Shown: piece after piece, positions 44,522-53,626 of the stretch
Layout of the letters: the number at the start of each line of letters is the position of its first letter
Position numbering within the stretch: position 1 is the first letter of the stretch
From: Emticicia sp. BO119
GTDB lineage: Bacteria; Bacteroidota; Bacteroidia; Cytophagales; Spirosomataceae
Reading direction: 5' to 3'
NCBI RefSeq assembly: GCF_013912375.1
Contig: NZ_JACETV010000001.1
Location: 62,001 to 126,000, forward strand
Length of the DNA: 64,000 nt
Translations under genes and position numbers: made by a program
The notes under the pieces: model-generated
Database searches by the model: none
Told to the model about the DNA's origin: nothing
The model's input: only the letters and a program-made list of their open reading frames with translations

Positions 44522-45397
44522 CTAATCTGCCTTTTGATATACCCTCACATAATCTACTTCATATTTTATCTGATTATTTACGGCTTTCCCACCATTAACA
44601 CCGCCAATTGCCAGATTCAATAGCAGATAGTGTTCTTGTAAAAATCCATTGCTGCCATCGGCGTTGATGGTTTCACTTAGCAAAGTAGTATTTAATAATT
44701 CATCATCTAAATACAGATTGATTTTATCTTTGTCCCAATCCATCCGCCAGATATGGAATTTCTTTACCCAGTCTTTATCTTTGGCTGTAAAATGTGTCAA
44801 AGGTATTTTCTGGTCGTCCCATCTGGCTTTGTAGGGCGTTTCAGTACCCCATGCTGTATTGGCCAAAATAGTCGGTACACCTTTTACTCTGTAAAATTCC
44901 ATGATGTCAATCTCACCATTCGAGGGCCAGGGCTTGCTTACTCCCAAGGTCCAGATGGCAGGCCATGAACCCATTGCCGTATCAATACGGGCTCTCACTT
45001 CCACACGTCCAAACCAGAATTGTTTAAACCCCCTTGTCTGGATACTGGACGAGGTATATTCTGAATATTCACGATTTTTACGCCAATCATTGCTTCCGGC
45101 TTCATAGTTTGGATTTTTTATGGCTTCTTTTCTTCCCTCAATTAATAATACACCATCTTTGATAGTAGCATTATCTTGTTGATACCATTGTGTTTCCTGA
45201 TTCCGTACAAAACCTTTTTCATAACGCCAGTATTGCGGGTCTGGTTTGCCGTTTGTATTAAACTCATCGTTCCAGACCAGTTTCATACCCGTTATTTCTT
45301 CAGGTTCAGAAAAATCAGGTTCAAAAGGGTTAGATTGCTGAGCCATTACTGGCTGGCAGGAGAGTAAAAGAATTAATGCTGCGGTGAGTTTTTTCAT
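44522..45397 (-). CDS. Secreted GH16 beta-glucanase
   Basis: Glycoside hydrolase family 16, likely an endo-1,3(4)-beta-glucanase (laminarinase-like). Start set at ATG 45397 (291 aa), which opens directly with a Sec signal MKKLTAALILLLSCQPVMA; an upstream ATG at 45433 would bury it. The catalytic ExDxxE motif is GEIDIMEFY (about 160-168), with nucleophile and acid/base Glu. FNTNGKPDPQYW, GSWPAIWTLG and the C-terminal YEVDYVRVYQK are standard family ends. No carbohydrate-binding module or sorting domain. Next to a TonB receptor but without SusD, so not a classical utilisation locus. Confidence 0.93.
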   Translation of the reverse strand: MKKLTAALILLLSCQPVMAQQSNPFEPDFSEPEEITGMKLVWNDEFNTNGKPDPQYWRYEKGFVRNQETQWYQQDNATIKDGVLLIEGRKEAIKNPNYEAGSNDWRKNREYSEYTSSSIQTRGFKQFWFGRVEVRARIDTAMGSWPAIWTLGVSKPWPSNGEIDIMEFYRVKGVPTILANTAWGTETPYKARWDDQKIPLTHFTAKDKDWVKKFHIWRMDWDKDKINLYLDDELLNTTLLSETINADGSNGFLQEHYLLLNLAIGGVNGGKAVNNQIKYEVDYVRVYQKAD

Positions 45398-45492
45398 AGA
45401 GACTGAAAGGTGAGTTCCGGGTAAAGTTCTCACCTTTTATTCAGAAAAAACAATTCTACTTATAAATAATATGGATAGCGTAAAACTCGGCT

Positions 45493-47709
45493 TTAGAAAA
45501 TATTGATCCTTGCCCCAATAAAGCCTCTGAGGCGTTGCATAGGCGCATAATTATAGCTTGGGTCAAACTGTTCACTAAAAGGCGCATCAGCTCTGAAAAT
45601 CGGATATTTCGGAAGAAAATTAGTGAAGTTTTTAAGCCCCCCATAAATCTGAAGACCATTTTTAAAGCGTTTGGTAGCCTGAATGTTATGAATCCCGAAC
45701 CACGGTGAATATTCGGGGCGGGTATCGCCATATTCCCGTACTACGGGCAATCGCATAGGGCTATAAACATTACCTGTTAAATCGAAACTTAAAGATACTT
45801 TTTCAAAACCATAGCTGATAGCGTAGTTACCTGTAAAATTGGGTGTTTGTATCTGGTTAATTTTCAATTCATTGCTCTCTACCCGATACACTTCCATCAA
45901 AGTACCGCCAATAAACGCTTTTAAGCCGGAAGTAAAAGCAAATTCCCCGTTAAAAGCTATACCTTTAGAAATACCATAGCCTTTCAGATTATCATAGACT
46001 ACCAACTCAGGGTCCTGATCGTAATCGGCAATAATTTTATTCGAGAAGTAGGTATAAAAAGCATTGAACTGAATATTACCATAGCCTTTACCACCAAGTG
46101 TAATAAACTTCTGATAATCAAGATTGGCATTGTACGAACGCTCAGGTTTTAGCGCATTCTTAATCACTACTTTACGTGAGCCAGTAAGAGCGGCATGGTC
46201 TTCTGAAAAAAGATTTACTACCCGATACCCGTTACCCACACTGAAACGAAAGATATTGTCTTTATCAGGCGAAAACTTCCAGTTCAATCTTGGTGAGAAT
46301 AACCCTCCGTGTTTAGAATTATAATCGTAGCGTAAGCCAAGTAGAACTTTGTTTTTGCTCCCAGCAGTAATTTCATCTTGTATAAATATTCCCGGCAGCC
46401 AGATACGGTCTGGGGTATTTTTTAAGTCGGTCGTTTGCGTAATTACTGTATTGTCATCATAATAGGTGTTGCGGATGGTTGCGCCAAAGAGGGCATCGTG
46501 GTTTTTAGCTAATTTCTTATCCCAGAGCAATTGCCCGAAAGCAATGCGTTGCACAGCTAAATAACGGGTAATGCCATAGACAGAGTTCTGGTCATGCTGA
46601 TTAACCGAGAAATTGAAAATAACTTTTTCATTTGCAATAGGTAGCTGGTAATTACCCAGTAACTCCCAACGCTTGGTAAAGATAGATTCGCCATACACCT
46701 CGTTCCCACCTCTGTTATTTCTCTTCCATTGCATTTCACCGCCAAATCGGTCTTCATAAACATAGCGGGCGGCCAGGTTAAAAGCACGGTTTTGCGGGCG
46801 TTGAAAAGTCCATTTATTGAATATAGAAACCCTGTTTTGCAAGGTCACATCTGTAAAATTGTCCTGATTAAAATCTACCCTGTTACCAAACATAAAGTAA
46901 TTGCCTGAAAATAAAGCATTGGCATTGCCTATTTTGGCTTTTACGCTGGCGTCGAAGTTATTTTCAAGATACGAAGTTGTATTCCAGTCGAAATTGAATT
47001 TAGGAGCTTTACCCGGATTTTTGGTAATCACATTAATCAACCCCCCCACGGCTTCAGATCCATATAAGGTTGAGGCTGGGCCCTTCATTACCTCAATGCG
47101 TTCAACCATAGAATTTGGAATGCCACTTAATCCATAAACGGTTGAAAGGGCCGAAACAATGGGCATACCATCAATCAATACCATCGTATAAGGGCCTTCC
47201 ATACCATTGATATGAATATCGCCTGTGCTGCATACATTACAATTCAATTGCGGCCGCACACCATTTACCATTGAGAGGGATTCAAAAAGATTAGGTGTAG
47301 GGTTCTTCCTGAAAAATGTCGGATTTAATATCTGAATGGGAGCTGGCGATTCATTGATCGTCGTTTCTTTCATAGTGCCTGTTACTACCACTTCATTCAA
47401 CTGTGCATTTTCTTCTTCTATTTCAATCAGCAGATTATTAGATTTTTCAGCCGACACATTTACATTAATCGTTCTGGTTTTATAACCCACACTTGAAACC
47501 TGAATAGTCTGCTGACCGTTAGGGGCGTTGGTAATAATAAATTTCCCTTCTTCATTGGCCTGAGTACCTATAGTGGTATTCATAACTACCACACTTGCAA
47601 AGCTTACAGGTTTATCTTTAGATACAACAGTACCTCGTATTTCTCCTGCAAAAGCAGGTAAAAAACCATAAATAGTTATATAAATAATAGTAATATATAG
47701 TTTCTGCAT
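45493..47709 (-). CDS. TonB-dependent outer-membrane receptor
   Basis: 738 aa importer. Signal peptide about 1-21, then a carboxypeptidase-regulatory-like domain (about 24-100: IRGTVVSKDKPVSFASVVV, VSSVGYKTRTINV), the TonB-box/plug with LNEVVVTGT, plug (about 118-230; VLIDGMPIVS and GSEAVGGLINVITK) and a 22-strand barrel ending RLRGFIGARINIF. The plug contains a Cys pair NCNVC (Cys157, Cys160) right before DIHINGMEG, which suggests a disulfide or metal contact. No SusD partner, so a metal chelate or small molecule rather than a glycan is likely (inference). Confidence 0.92.
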   Translation of the reverse strand: MQKLYITIIYITIYGFLPAFAGEIRGTVVSKDKPVSFASVVVMNTTIGTQANEEGKFIITNAPNGQQTIQVSSVGYKTRTINVNVSAEKSNNLLIEIEEENAQLNEVVVTGTMKETTINESPAPIQILNPTFFRKNPTPNLFESLSMVNGVRPQLNCNVCSTGDIHINGMEGPYTMVLIDGMPIVSALSTVYGLSGIPNSMVERIEVMKGPASTLYGSEAVGGLINVITKNPGKAPKFNFDWNTTSYLENNFDASVKAKIGNANALFSGNYFMFGNRVDFNQDNFTDVTLQNRVSIFNKWTFQRPQNRAFNLAARYVYEDRFGGEMQWKRNNRGGNEVYGESIFTKRWELLGNYQLPIANEKVIFNFSVNQHDQNSVYGITRYLAVQRIAFGQLLWDKKLAKNHDALFGATIRNTYYDDNTVITQTTDLKNTPDRIWLPGIFIQDEITAGSKNKVLLGLRYDYNSKHGGLFSPRLNWKFSPDKDNIFRFSVGNGYRVVNLFSEDHAALTGSRKVVIKNALKPERSYNANLDYQKFITLGGKGYGNIQFNAFYTYFSNKIIADYDQDPELVVYDNLKGYGISKGIAFNGEFAFTSGLKAFIGGTLMEVYRVESNELKINQIQTPNFTGNYAISYGFEKVSLSFDLTGNVYSPMRLPVVREYGDTRPEYSPWFGIHNIQATKRFKNGLQIYGGLKNFTNFLPKYPIFRADAPFSEQFDPSYNYAPMQRLRGFIGARINIF

Positions 47710-47877
47710 ATCAGTCTAATTTTTAATTCTTCGTGTGGGCGATTCAAAATTAGAATAATAAAATTAATTTTCAAATTATTTCTAAATATATTTTTAGGTA
47801 AAACTAAATATGTTACATTGTTGCAAAAATGAAATTCAGAAATCTCACTAAAAATTGATACTAAAAGAGTGATAAAC

Positions 47878-47909
47878 AAAAAAAGCCACCCATGTTTTGG
47901 GAGGCTTTT
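47878..47909 (-). terminator. Intrinsic terminator of the Gfo/Idh gene
   Basis: Read on the minus strand: AAAAGCC-T-CCCA / TGGG-T-GGCTTTT stem with one mismatch and a 5-nt loop, then seven T. It separates the oxidoreductase from the TonB receptor gene. Confidence 0.75.
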
Positions 47910-47955
47910 GCTTAAAAACTGAAGTACTATGGGCACAACCTTTTGAACACAACCT

Positions 47956-49044
47956 TTAGGATGCAATTTTCACAGTACCTCCACTCTTGGCTGCCTGATA
48001 AATGGCTTCAACTACTCTTATATCTTTTAGCCCTTCTTCGCCCGGAGCAATCAGTTGGGTTCCATTCATTAAGGCAAGGCAGTCCTCGTCTAATTGTTTG
48101 GCTTGCTGGTTTTTAATAGGAAAATCAATTATCCCCCCCGAATGGCTTCCTTTGTTTCCACTATAAGAAGAGAAGGGCTCCATTTTCAACCAGCCTTTTT
48201 CATAATTTACTTGCAGGTAATTCATCTGAATACCAAAACTTGTATGACAGGCCGCCACAGCACCACTCGGAAATTTCAGTTGAAACATCATCGTTTCTTC
48301 TACTTCTTTATATATCTCCGGCCTGATTACATGCGCCTGTGCAGTTACACTCACGGGCTCTTCGCCAGTGGCTAATCTGGCTCCTTGCAGGGCATAAACC
48401 CCCATATCAGGCATACAACCACCCCCCAGTGCTTTATTCTGTTTCCAGTGGGTAGTACGGCCATCAACATATCCGGCTCCACAGGCAATCATCATGGGTT
48501 TACCATAGATTTTCTCTCTGCCAATACGCATAAATTCCTGCGTATTAGGGTCATGCTGGCATCGGTAGCCAATGGCTAATCCTACTTTATTTTCTTTACA
48601 GGCTTTTATCATGGCATTACAATCGCTCACAGTAATAGCCATTGGCTTCTCACAGAAAACGTGTTTACCCGCTTTAGCTGCCCTAACCACATATTCACGG
48701 TGCATAGAGGGTGGCAAAACCACATAGACTACATCAATATCGGGGTTATTGGCAATAGAGTCAAAATTCTGATAATTGTAAATATTCTTCTCAGGAATAT
48801 TATATTGTTTTTTCCATTTTTCGGCTTTGGCAGGTGTACCTGTTACAATACCTGCTAAATAGCAGTTGCTTGTCATTTGTAGAGCCGGAGCAAGCAAATC
48901 AGTACTATAATAGCCCAACCCAACCAGAGCTATACCTAATTTATCTTTCTTTCTGGCGGTACCTGCCAGAAGGGTATCAGGCGAAAATAAAGTAGCGGCA
49001 CTTCCGAGTGCTAAAGATTTAATGGCATCACGACGGGTAAACAT
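47956..49044 (-). CDS. Tat-exported Gfo/Idh/MocA family oxidoreductase
   Basis: 362 aa, smaller than the homologue at 19353. The twin-arginine signal TRRDAIKSLALGSAATLF (3-20) indicates folded export. Rossmann region GIALVGLGYYSTDLLAPAL (glucose-fructose-oxidoreductase type), then VVLPPSMHREYV and CEKPMAIT with the conserved Lys. The GFOR-like branch keeps NADP tightly bound in the periplasm. Bounded by its own terminator; neighbouring gene upstream is a lipoprotein of unknown function. Confidence 0.92.
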   Translation of the reverse strand: MFTRRDAIKSLALGSAATLFSPDTLLAGTARKKDKLGIALVGLGYYSTDLLAPALQMTSNCYLAGIVTGTPAKAEKWKKQYNIPEKNIYNYQNFDSIANNPDIDVVYVVLPPSMHREYVVRAAKAGKHVFCEKPMAITVSDCNAMIKACKENKVGLAIGYRCQHDPNTQEFMRIGREKIYGKPMMIACGAGYVDGRTTHWKQNKALGGGCMPDMGVYALQGARLATGEEPVSVTAQAHVIRPEIYKEVEETMMFQLKFPSGAVAACHTSFGIQMNYLQVNYEKGWLKMEPFSSYSGNKGSHSGGIIDFPIKNQQAKQLDEDCLALMNGTQLIAPGEEGLKDIRVVEAIYQAAKSGGTVKIAS

Positions 49045-49125
49045 AGTTTTAAGCGTTAAGATGAATACTAAAACTTTTAAATCAATTGGAGAAGTGTAAA
49101 TACAAAGATTGCAGTAATGCTATTT

Positions 49126-50286
49126 TTAATACCGGTCATAAAAACGTTTAATCCGGCTGGTAACCTGATCATAAATCGGCTTGGTAAATTCTATAAACAG
49201 TTGTTGAGGCGAAGGGGGTAGTTCTTCACGACGCTGTGCAAGGGTCTTATCAGCAGGGCTTAATGCTCTTTCATCGCCATTGTAAGTAGCCCAGTCATTT
49301 ACCCAAGTAAACTCTCCCGGAATTTCCTCTCTCGAAAGCACCTTGTTTGTCTGATAATCGTATATCTCTAAAGATAGAATGCCTCTTGAACGAACAGCTT
49401 TATGCGAGCGGATAAGATTGGCCTTTACCTTTCCATATACAGGCACTTTTTTGCCATTTACTGTCGCTTCTCCTGTTTTTACACTATCTTTGCTTACCAC
49501 AGTCAGGCGGTCGTTGGTTACATTGGTTTCACCTACTACAAAATCCACAAATTCAAGCCTTACAACCTGGTCAGGATTCAGTTTTGCTGATTTCGCTTCT
49601 TGCGGAGAATAGAATCTTATAAATTTATTCATGCGTCGGTTAGTGCGTAGAAATTCGTCGATTTTCCCTTGAAAGTACTCATTACTGTATTGAAACAGAC
49701 GGGAATTGATTTTAGGTTGTTCAAGTACTACATGAAAAGACCCTATATTCAGTGCGTCCTCAATCCGGCTTTGCACATCCCTGTAAGTAGGTGCAAACGA
49801 AGCAATACGTTCAAAATGGTCATAAGCCGCCCTTGCCGATTCCCGGCTTGGTATTGAGCCTGTCCGTGACTTCATCAGATCAACACCCACAGCATAACGT
49901 TCGGCGGCAGCATTTTCACGGGCTTCATCTTCTTCTCTGAAATAGCTTTGTGGGGTAACTAATCTACGGCAGGCAGTACATTTATCAATGGCTCTTTGCA
50001 TAGTATTGAGCTTTGAGTAATAATCTAAAACTGCCTCCCACCTGAACTGCTGATTGGCATTTCTGGCGCGCTCAATGTCTCTCAAAAATTCATTACGGGC
50101 ATTGCGGTATGCTTCAGGCAAAACAGCAGAAGATTTACTATTATCTGAATCTTTAGCAAGTTTTTCGGTAGACTGTAAAACCGCCTCATAAAAATTGCCT
50201 TTTTCAAGGGCTTTAGTACCGCTTTTTGAACAGGAATTAAAAGTAAAAAAAGCGCAGATAGTAAATGTATAAATAATAGTTCTCAT
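49126..50286 (-). CDS. Lipoprotein of unknown function with helical repeats
   Basis: 386 aa from ATG 50286, which puts a lipoprotein signal at the N-terminus (MRTIIYTFTICAFFTFNSC; lipidated Cys19); an ATG at 50313 would add 9 unrelated residues. Residues about 20-190 are helical with TPR-like character (LEKGNFYEAVLQSTEKLAKD, AAYDHFERIASFAPTY), the rest is mainly beta. A CxxC pair (TACRRL region, Cys about 113-116) is present. Probably outer-membrane anchored; not recognised further. Separated from nuoB by a terminator. Confidence 0.75.
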   Translation of the reverse strand: MRTIIYTFTICAFFTFNSCSKSGTKALEKGNFYEAVLQSTEKLAKDSDNSKSSAVLPEAYRNARNEFLRDIERARNANQQFRWEAVLDYYSKLNTMQRAIDKCTACRRLVTPQSYFREEDEARENAAAERYAVGVDLMKSRTGSIPSRESARAAYDHFERIASFAPTYRDVQSRIEDALNIGSFHVVLEQPKINSRLFQYSNEYFQGKIDEFLRTNRRMNKFIRFYSPQEAKSAKLNPDQVVRLEFVDFVVGETNVTNDRLTVVSKDSVKTGEATVNGKKVPVYGKVKANLIRSHKAVRSRGILSLEIYDYQTNKVLSREEIPGEFTWVNDWATYNGDERALSPADKTLAQRREELPPSPQQLFIEFTKPIYDQVTSRIKRFYDRY

Positions 50287-50377
50287 GAAGTAAACAGATG
50301 ATTGATTGGACAATAATAAAACTGCTTCGCAATATACTATTTTTATTAATGTTTTAGTAGGGTGCCGTACAAAACAA

Positions 50378-50408
50378 AAGCGTGAGGTAAAATTAATACC
50401 TCACGCTT
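50378..50408 (-). terminator. Intrinsic terminator after nuoB
   Basis: Perfect 12-bp stem AAGCGTGAGGTA / TACCTCACGCTT with a 7-nt loop, then a T-rich tail with G interruptions on the minus strand. It lies 20 bp after the nuoB stop, so no further nuo gene is transcribed from this operon. Confidence 0.75.
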
Positions 50409-50427
50409 CAGCCTATTTGTTTTGCTT

Positions 50428-50937
50428 TTAGTTTTTCAGATCTGCAAGTTTCTGGGTCTTGATTTTTTCCTGCAATTTCAAGATACCGCCAATCAATGCC
50501 TCCGGTCGGGGAGGGCAGCCGGGTACGTACACATCAACCGGAATGATTCTATCTACTCCCTTTACTACATGATAACCATGTTCCCAGTATGGGCCACCAC
50601 AGTTAGAGCAACTACCCATCGAGATAACATATTTCGGGTCGGGCATTTGCTCATACAAACGGCTGATCCTATCTGCCATTTTAAACGTAACTGTACCCGA
50701 TATAATCATAAGGTCTGACTGACGGGGAGAGTTTCTCGGAAAAACCCCGAAACGCTCCAGGTCATAAGATGACGCAAACGTTGCCATCATTTCAATGGCA
50801 CAACAAGCCAGCCCAAAGCCCATAGGCCAGATCGAATTGGCTCTTGCCCAGTTAGCGAGTTCGTCGAGTGAGGTAAGAATCACTTCACTTTCACCCGTCT
50901 TTATATGTGCGTCTTTTTCAAGCGAGTCGAAATTCAT
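50428..50937 (-). CDS. nuoB: NADH-quinone oxidoreductase subunit B
   Basis: Carries the terminal 4Fe-4S cluster N2 of respiratory complex I. 169 aa; the four cluster ligands are visible: Cys45, Cys46 (ACCAIEM), Cys110 (GSCSNCGG) and Cys141 (PGCPPRPEA). Its start overlaps the nuoA stop by 4 nt (ATGA-type coupling). Unlike the usual nuoABCD... order, a terminator follows directly and no nuoC is nearby. The remaining subunits must be elsewhere if complex I is complete. Confidence 0.96.
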   Translation of the reverse strand: MNFDSLEKDAHIKTGESEVILTSLDELANWARANSIWPMGFGLACCAIEMMATFASSYDLERFGVFPRNSPRQSDLMIISGTVTFKMADRISRLYEQMPDPKYVISMGSCSNCGGPYWEHGYHVVKGVDRIIPVDVYVPGCPPRPEALIGGILKLQEKIKTQKLADLKN

Positions 50938-51404
50938 TTTTCTTCGTACTTTTTATTCACATTCTCATACATGCTCATCGGAATCTTACTTTTGAATTTA
51001 GGCCCTTTCACTTCCGGTTTTACCCATTCCAAGTGCCCCTTTGCCCAAACATAGGCTAATCCTAAAGCCAGAACTGCAATAAAGATCACCATTTCCACCA
51101 GAGTAAACCAGCCCCATTGTCGGTTGGTCTGTTCTATGAAGTCTTTATTACCGAATACTGTAGCCCACGGAAACAGGAAAACCAATTCGACATCGAACAG
51201 TATAAAGATAAGGGCAACTACATAAAATCTGATATTGAACCTGATATTGGCATTGCCAATGGGGTCTTCGCCAGACTCGTAGGTGGTTAATTTCTCTACA
51301 GTCGGTTTTTTAGGACGCAATAGCCATGAAATGCCAAACACTAACATCAAAGCTAATGCCGCAAAAATAAGTGCCAGTAAGACTATGCCAAAGTCTGATA
51401 ACAT
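50934..51404 (-). CDS. nuoA: NADH-quinone oxidoreductase subunit A
   Basis: Small membrane subunit of complex I at the junction of arm and membrane. 156 aa with three helices (about 5-28, 60-85, 97-118), the conserved loop [19 protein letters not shown] and FLFPWATVF. It has a C-terminal charged tail of about 30 residues, longer than the E. coli type. Starts 4 nt after the rhodanese gene stop and overlaps nuoB by 4 nt. Confidence 0.95.
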   Translation of the reverse strand: MLSDFGIVLLALIFAALALMLVFGISWLLRPKKPTVEKLTTYESGEDPIGNANIRFNIRFYVVALIFILFDVELVFLFPWATVFGNKDFIEQTNRQWGWFTLVEMVIFIAVLALGLAYVWAKGHLEWVKPEVKGPKFKSKIPMSMYENVNKKYEEK

Positions 51405-51408
51405 ACGA

Positions 51409-51720
51409 TTATTTTTCTAATTCACGGTAGGCAAGAATACCCCCTAAAACATTGTGCACATCATCAAAACCATTCGAGATAAGAAATTCTTTAGCTCTGC
51501 CGCTTCGTGCACCACTACGGCAATGAATATAAATTGGCTGCCCTTTTAATTCCTCTAATTCCTCCAATCTGTCAGGAATCTCACCCAATGGAATCAATTG
51601 TCCGCCAAGATTATCTTCTTCATATTCATAATCTTCTCGTACATCAATTAAGTTAATTGGTTGCTCGCTGTCAAGCATTTCTTTCAGTTGCCCGGCGGTA
51701 ATATCAAAATTCTTGTCCAT
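51409..51720 (-). CDS. Single-domain rhodanese-like protein
   Basis: 103 aa, one rhodanese domain. Active-site Cys67 in the loop HCRSGARSGR, and IDVREDYEYE near residue 25. Single-domain rhodaneses carry persulfide sulfur, and the CRSGARS loop is typical of GlpE/PspE-like proteins. It is the first gene of the rhodanese-nuoA-nuoB unit, which may indicate a role in sulfur supply for the Fe-S cluster of NuoB (inference) or may be accidental. Cytoplasmic: no signal peptide. Confidence 0.9.
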   Translation of the reverse strand: MDKNFDITAGQLKEMLDSEQPINLIDVREDYEYEEDNLGGQLIPLGEIPDRLEELEELKGQPIYIHCRSGARSGRAKEFLISNGFDDVHNVLGGILAYRELEK

Positions 51721-51737
51721 TAGTATAGTAGTTTTTG

Positions 51738-51745
51738 CAAATATA
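51738..51745 (-). promoter_or_regulatory. -7 box of the rhodanese-nuoAB operon (TATATTTG)
   Basis: Exact TAnnTTTG match on the minus strand 18 bp before the ATG at 51720, between the T9SS gene stop and this operon. Confidence 0.55.
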
Positions 51746-51760
51746 TAGTCAAAAATGTGT

Positions 51761-53581
51761 TTAATCTAAAACCACAATCTTACGAATTAAATTCTTTTTG
51801 CCATCAGAAAAGTTCACAAGATAGGTATTAGCTGGCAGATTACCGACATTCAGTTCTTGTCCCTCTATATTTCGTGCTAATACTTCTCGGCCCCCCACAT
51901 CAAAAATTCTGATATGCTTTATGCCAGTTACATTCCATCTGAGTACACCAGTAGTAGGATTCGGATATACCACTAATGGCTCTCCGAAAGGCTCTTCTAT
52001 TGCGGTAATACTTCCTGGCCCTCCGGTGTTGCCACCTGCAGGTTTGGTTGCTATCACAGGTCGAACCATCAGGCTACCTTTCAATGATATATTCCGTGTC
52101 CAGTTGGTGCCATCATTATAAAATATCTTATCGGCAAACTGCGGCGTATTTTTATCTACACCCACAGCAATCACCTCTTGTGTTATTTTGGTCCAGGCTA
52201 CATAAAAAGTATCTTTTATAGCAATGTTACGTTTAAGGTCGTATTCAGTAAAATTATTTACTTGTTTGCCATAGGTGGCACGAACTGAAACCTGATGAAT
52301 CGGTTTCCCGGGTTTTCCCTTATCACTTTCCAGAATTTGCAGTAAGAAATATTGCCCACCCGATTCAGATGTATCCTTTAAATACGGATTACTGAAATAA
52401 GGGCTGAAATTGAACCTCACGGCTCCTATACTATCAGGTTTGCTTAATACATACTGGATAGCCACCTTACCTAAACTCTGGTCAAAATCTGCACCAATTT
52501 CGGCAGTACCATCATCATAGGCATAAAAGTCGTCTAAAATGGCATAGGTTGAAATAGAATCGTTTAAAGCAAGATTATAGCCGGGTAAATCAGGTTGGTT
52601 ATCGTCAGAGGTATTGACTTTAAACTGAAATTTCAGGATAGCTTTGTTTGAAGTAAAATCCTTAACAGGTTGATAAACCAATTGCCGCGTACCAGTAATT
52701 CTGGGAGGGAGATTCCCGAAAGCAGTACCGGGAGCATCATAATAAACCCTCTTTGATACAATATCTTCTATTCTCCAGCCAAATTCTACATAATCACCGT
52801 CAGCTTTTAAATTAAACATCTCTGCCTTAAGTGTATCATTTACCTCAGCAGCCGGATTCACCAGGTATTGCCGCATAGGCATTGCCGAATAACGTTTGAG
52901 GTAGGAGGAAGTAAACTTGGTACCTGCTATATCTTTTGTATAAATATCTTTGAAATTCCGGTTTTTGTTCAGATAAACGTAATCAATATGCCAGGTATCA
53001 AAAGCCCCTGATTGCCGTCCTTTGGTTTCAAACCTGAACTGAAAACCAGCGTGTAAATAGGTTGTATCCTTAATGGCAATGAGTTCCTGCTTAAAATTAT
53101 CACTCCTGATACCGCCATGCTGTTTCCAGACAGGTATCCAGACATTACGTTTATTCAGAAACGAAACCATGAGCGTGTCGTCATCATCTGGTAACTCTCC
53201 AATGCCTTTGGCTTCCCAGAAAAAACTCAGATAAAGTGAGTCAGCAGGCTTGTAGGTCGATAAATTGATTGGTCTTGAGGTCAGCGTATCAGTGCGTCCA
53301 TAAGCCAGCTGGTTAGTATAATCATAAGGCAATCCTGTAGCATTTCTACCGTCAAATGTGGCTACGTTTTTGCTGGGCTGGTTAATCGGAAAAGAGTTAT
53401 TGATAGTAATACCCCCGTTTATCCAGAATTTAGCATCAGGACTTGCTCCGTTAGTAGCAGAGAAATCATCAAAAAAAGGAAGTTGAACTGTCTGACATAA
53501 AGCAGTTTGTAGAGAAATCAGCAGCAATAAAATAACAGACCTGCAAATGCTTACAGGTCTGTTGTCTGAAAAGAAATTCAT
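51761..53581 (-). CDS. T9SS-exported protein with C-terminal sorting domain
   Basis: 606 aa from ATG 53581; a GTG seven codons upstream also reads through. Signal peptide about 12-30 (ILLLLISLQTALCQT). The middle part holds beta-rich jelly-roll-like segments (LPFFDDFS, DSLYLSFFWEAKGIGELPDD, DTWHIDYVYLNK), as in many Bacteroidota surface proteins. The C-terminal about 75 residues are a type A sorting domain: VVYPNPTTGVL, IRIFDVGGREVL, ANTYLVNF and IRKIVVLD. The protein is thus exported across the outer membrane by the type IX system and probably held on the surface. Function of the rest is unknown. Confidence 0.9.
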   Translation of the reverse strand: MNFFSDNRPVSICRSVILLLLISLQTALCQTVQLPFFDDFSATNGASPDAKFWINGGITINNSFPINQPSKNVATFDGRNATGLPYDYTNQLAYGRTDTLTSRPINLSTYKPADSLYLSFFWEAKGIGELPDDDDTLMVSFLNKRNVWIPVWKQHGGIRSDNFKQELIAIKDTTYLHAGFQFRFETKGRQSGAFDTWHIDYVYLNKNRNFKDIYTKDIAGTKFTSSYLKRYSAMPMRQYLVNPAAEVNDTLKAEMFNLKADGDYVEFGWRIEDIVSKRVYYDAPGTAFGNLPPRITGTRQLVYQPVKDFTSNKAILKFQFKVNTSDDNQPDLPGYNLALNDSISTYAILDDFYAYDDGTAEIGADFDQSLGKVAIQYVLSKPDSIGAVRFNFSPYFSNPYLKDTSESGGQYFLLQILESDKGKPGKPIHQVSVRATYGKQVNNFTEYDLKRNIAIKDTFYVAWTKITQEVIAVGVDKNTPQFADKIFYNDGTNWTRNISLKGSLMVRPVIATKPAGGNTGGPGSITAIEEPFGEPLVVYPNPTTGVLRWNVTGIKHIRIFDVGGREVLARNIEGQELNVGNLPANTYLVNFSDGKKNLIRKIVVLD

Positions 53582-53626
53582 ATAAAAGTAAATCTTTTGC
53601 ACGTTGTTTGGATTCTTTAGTTCATA

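Noticed and set aside
44522-47709. GH16 plus TonB receptor as a polysaccharide utilisation locus
   Set aside because: No SusD-like gene, the receptor is of the metal/siderophore-like plug type, and the two genes are probably independent.
47676-47966. 96-codon minus-strand frame between the Gfo/Idh gene and the TonB receptor
   Set aside because: It spans a good terminator and both gene ends and has no recognisable domain.
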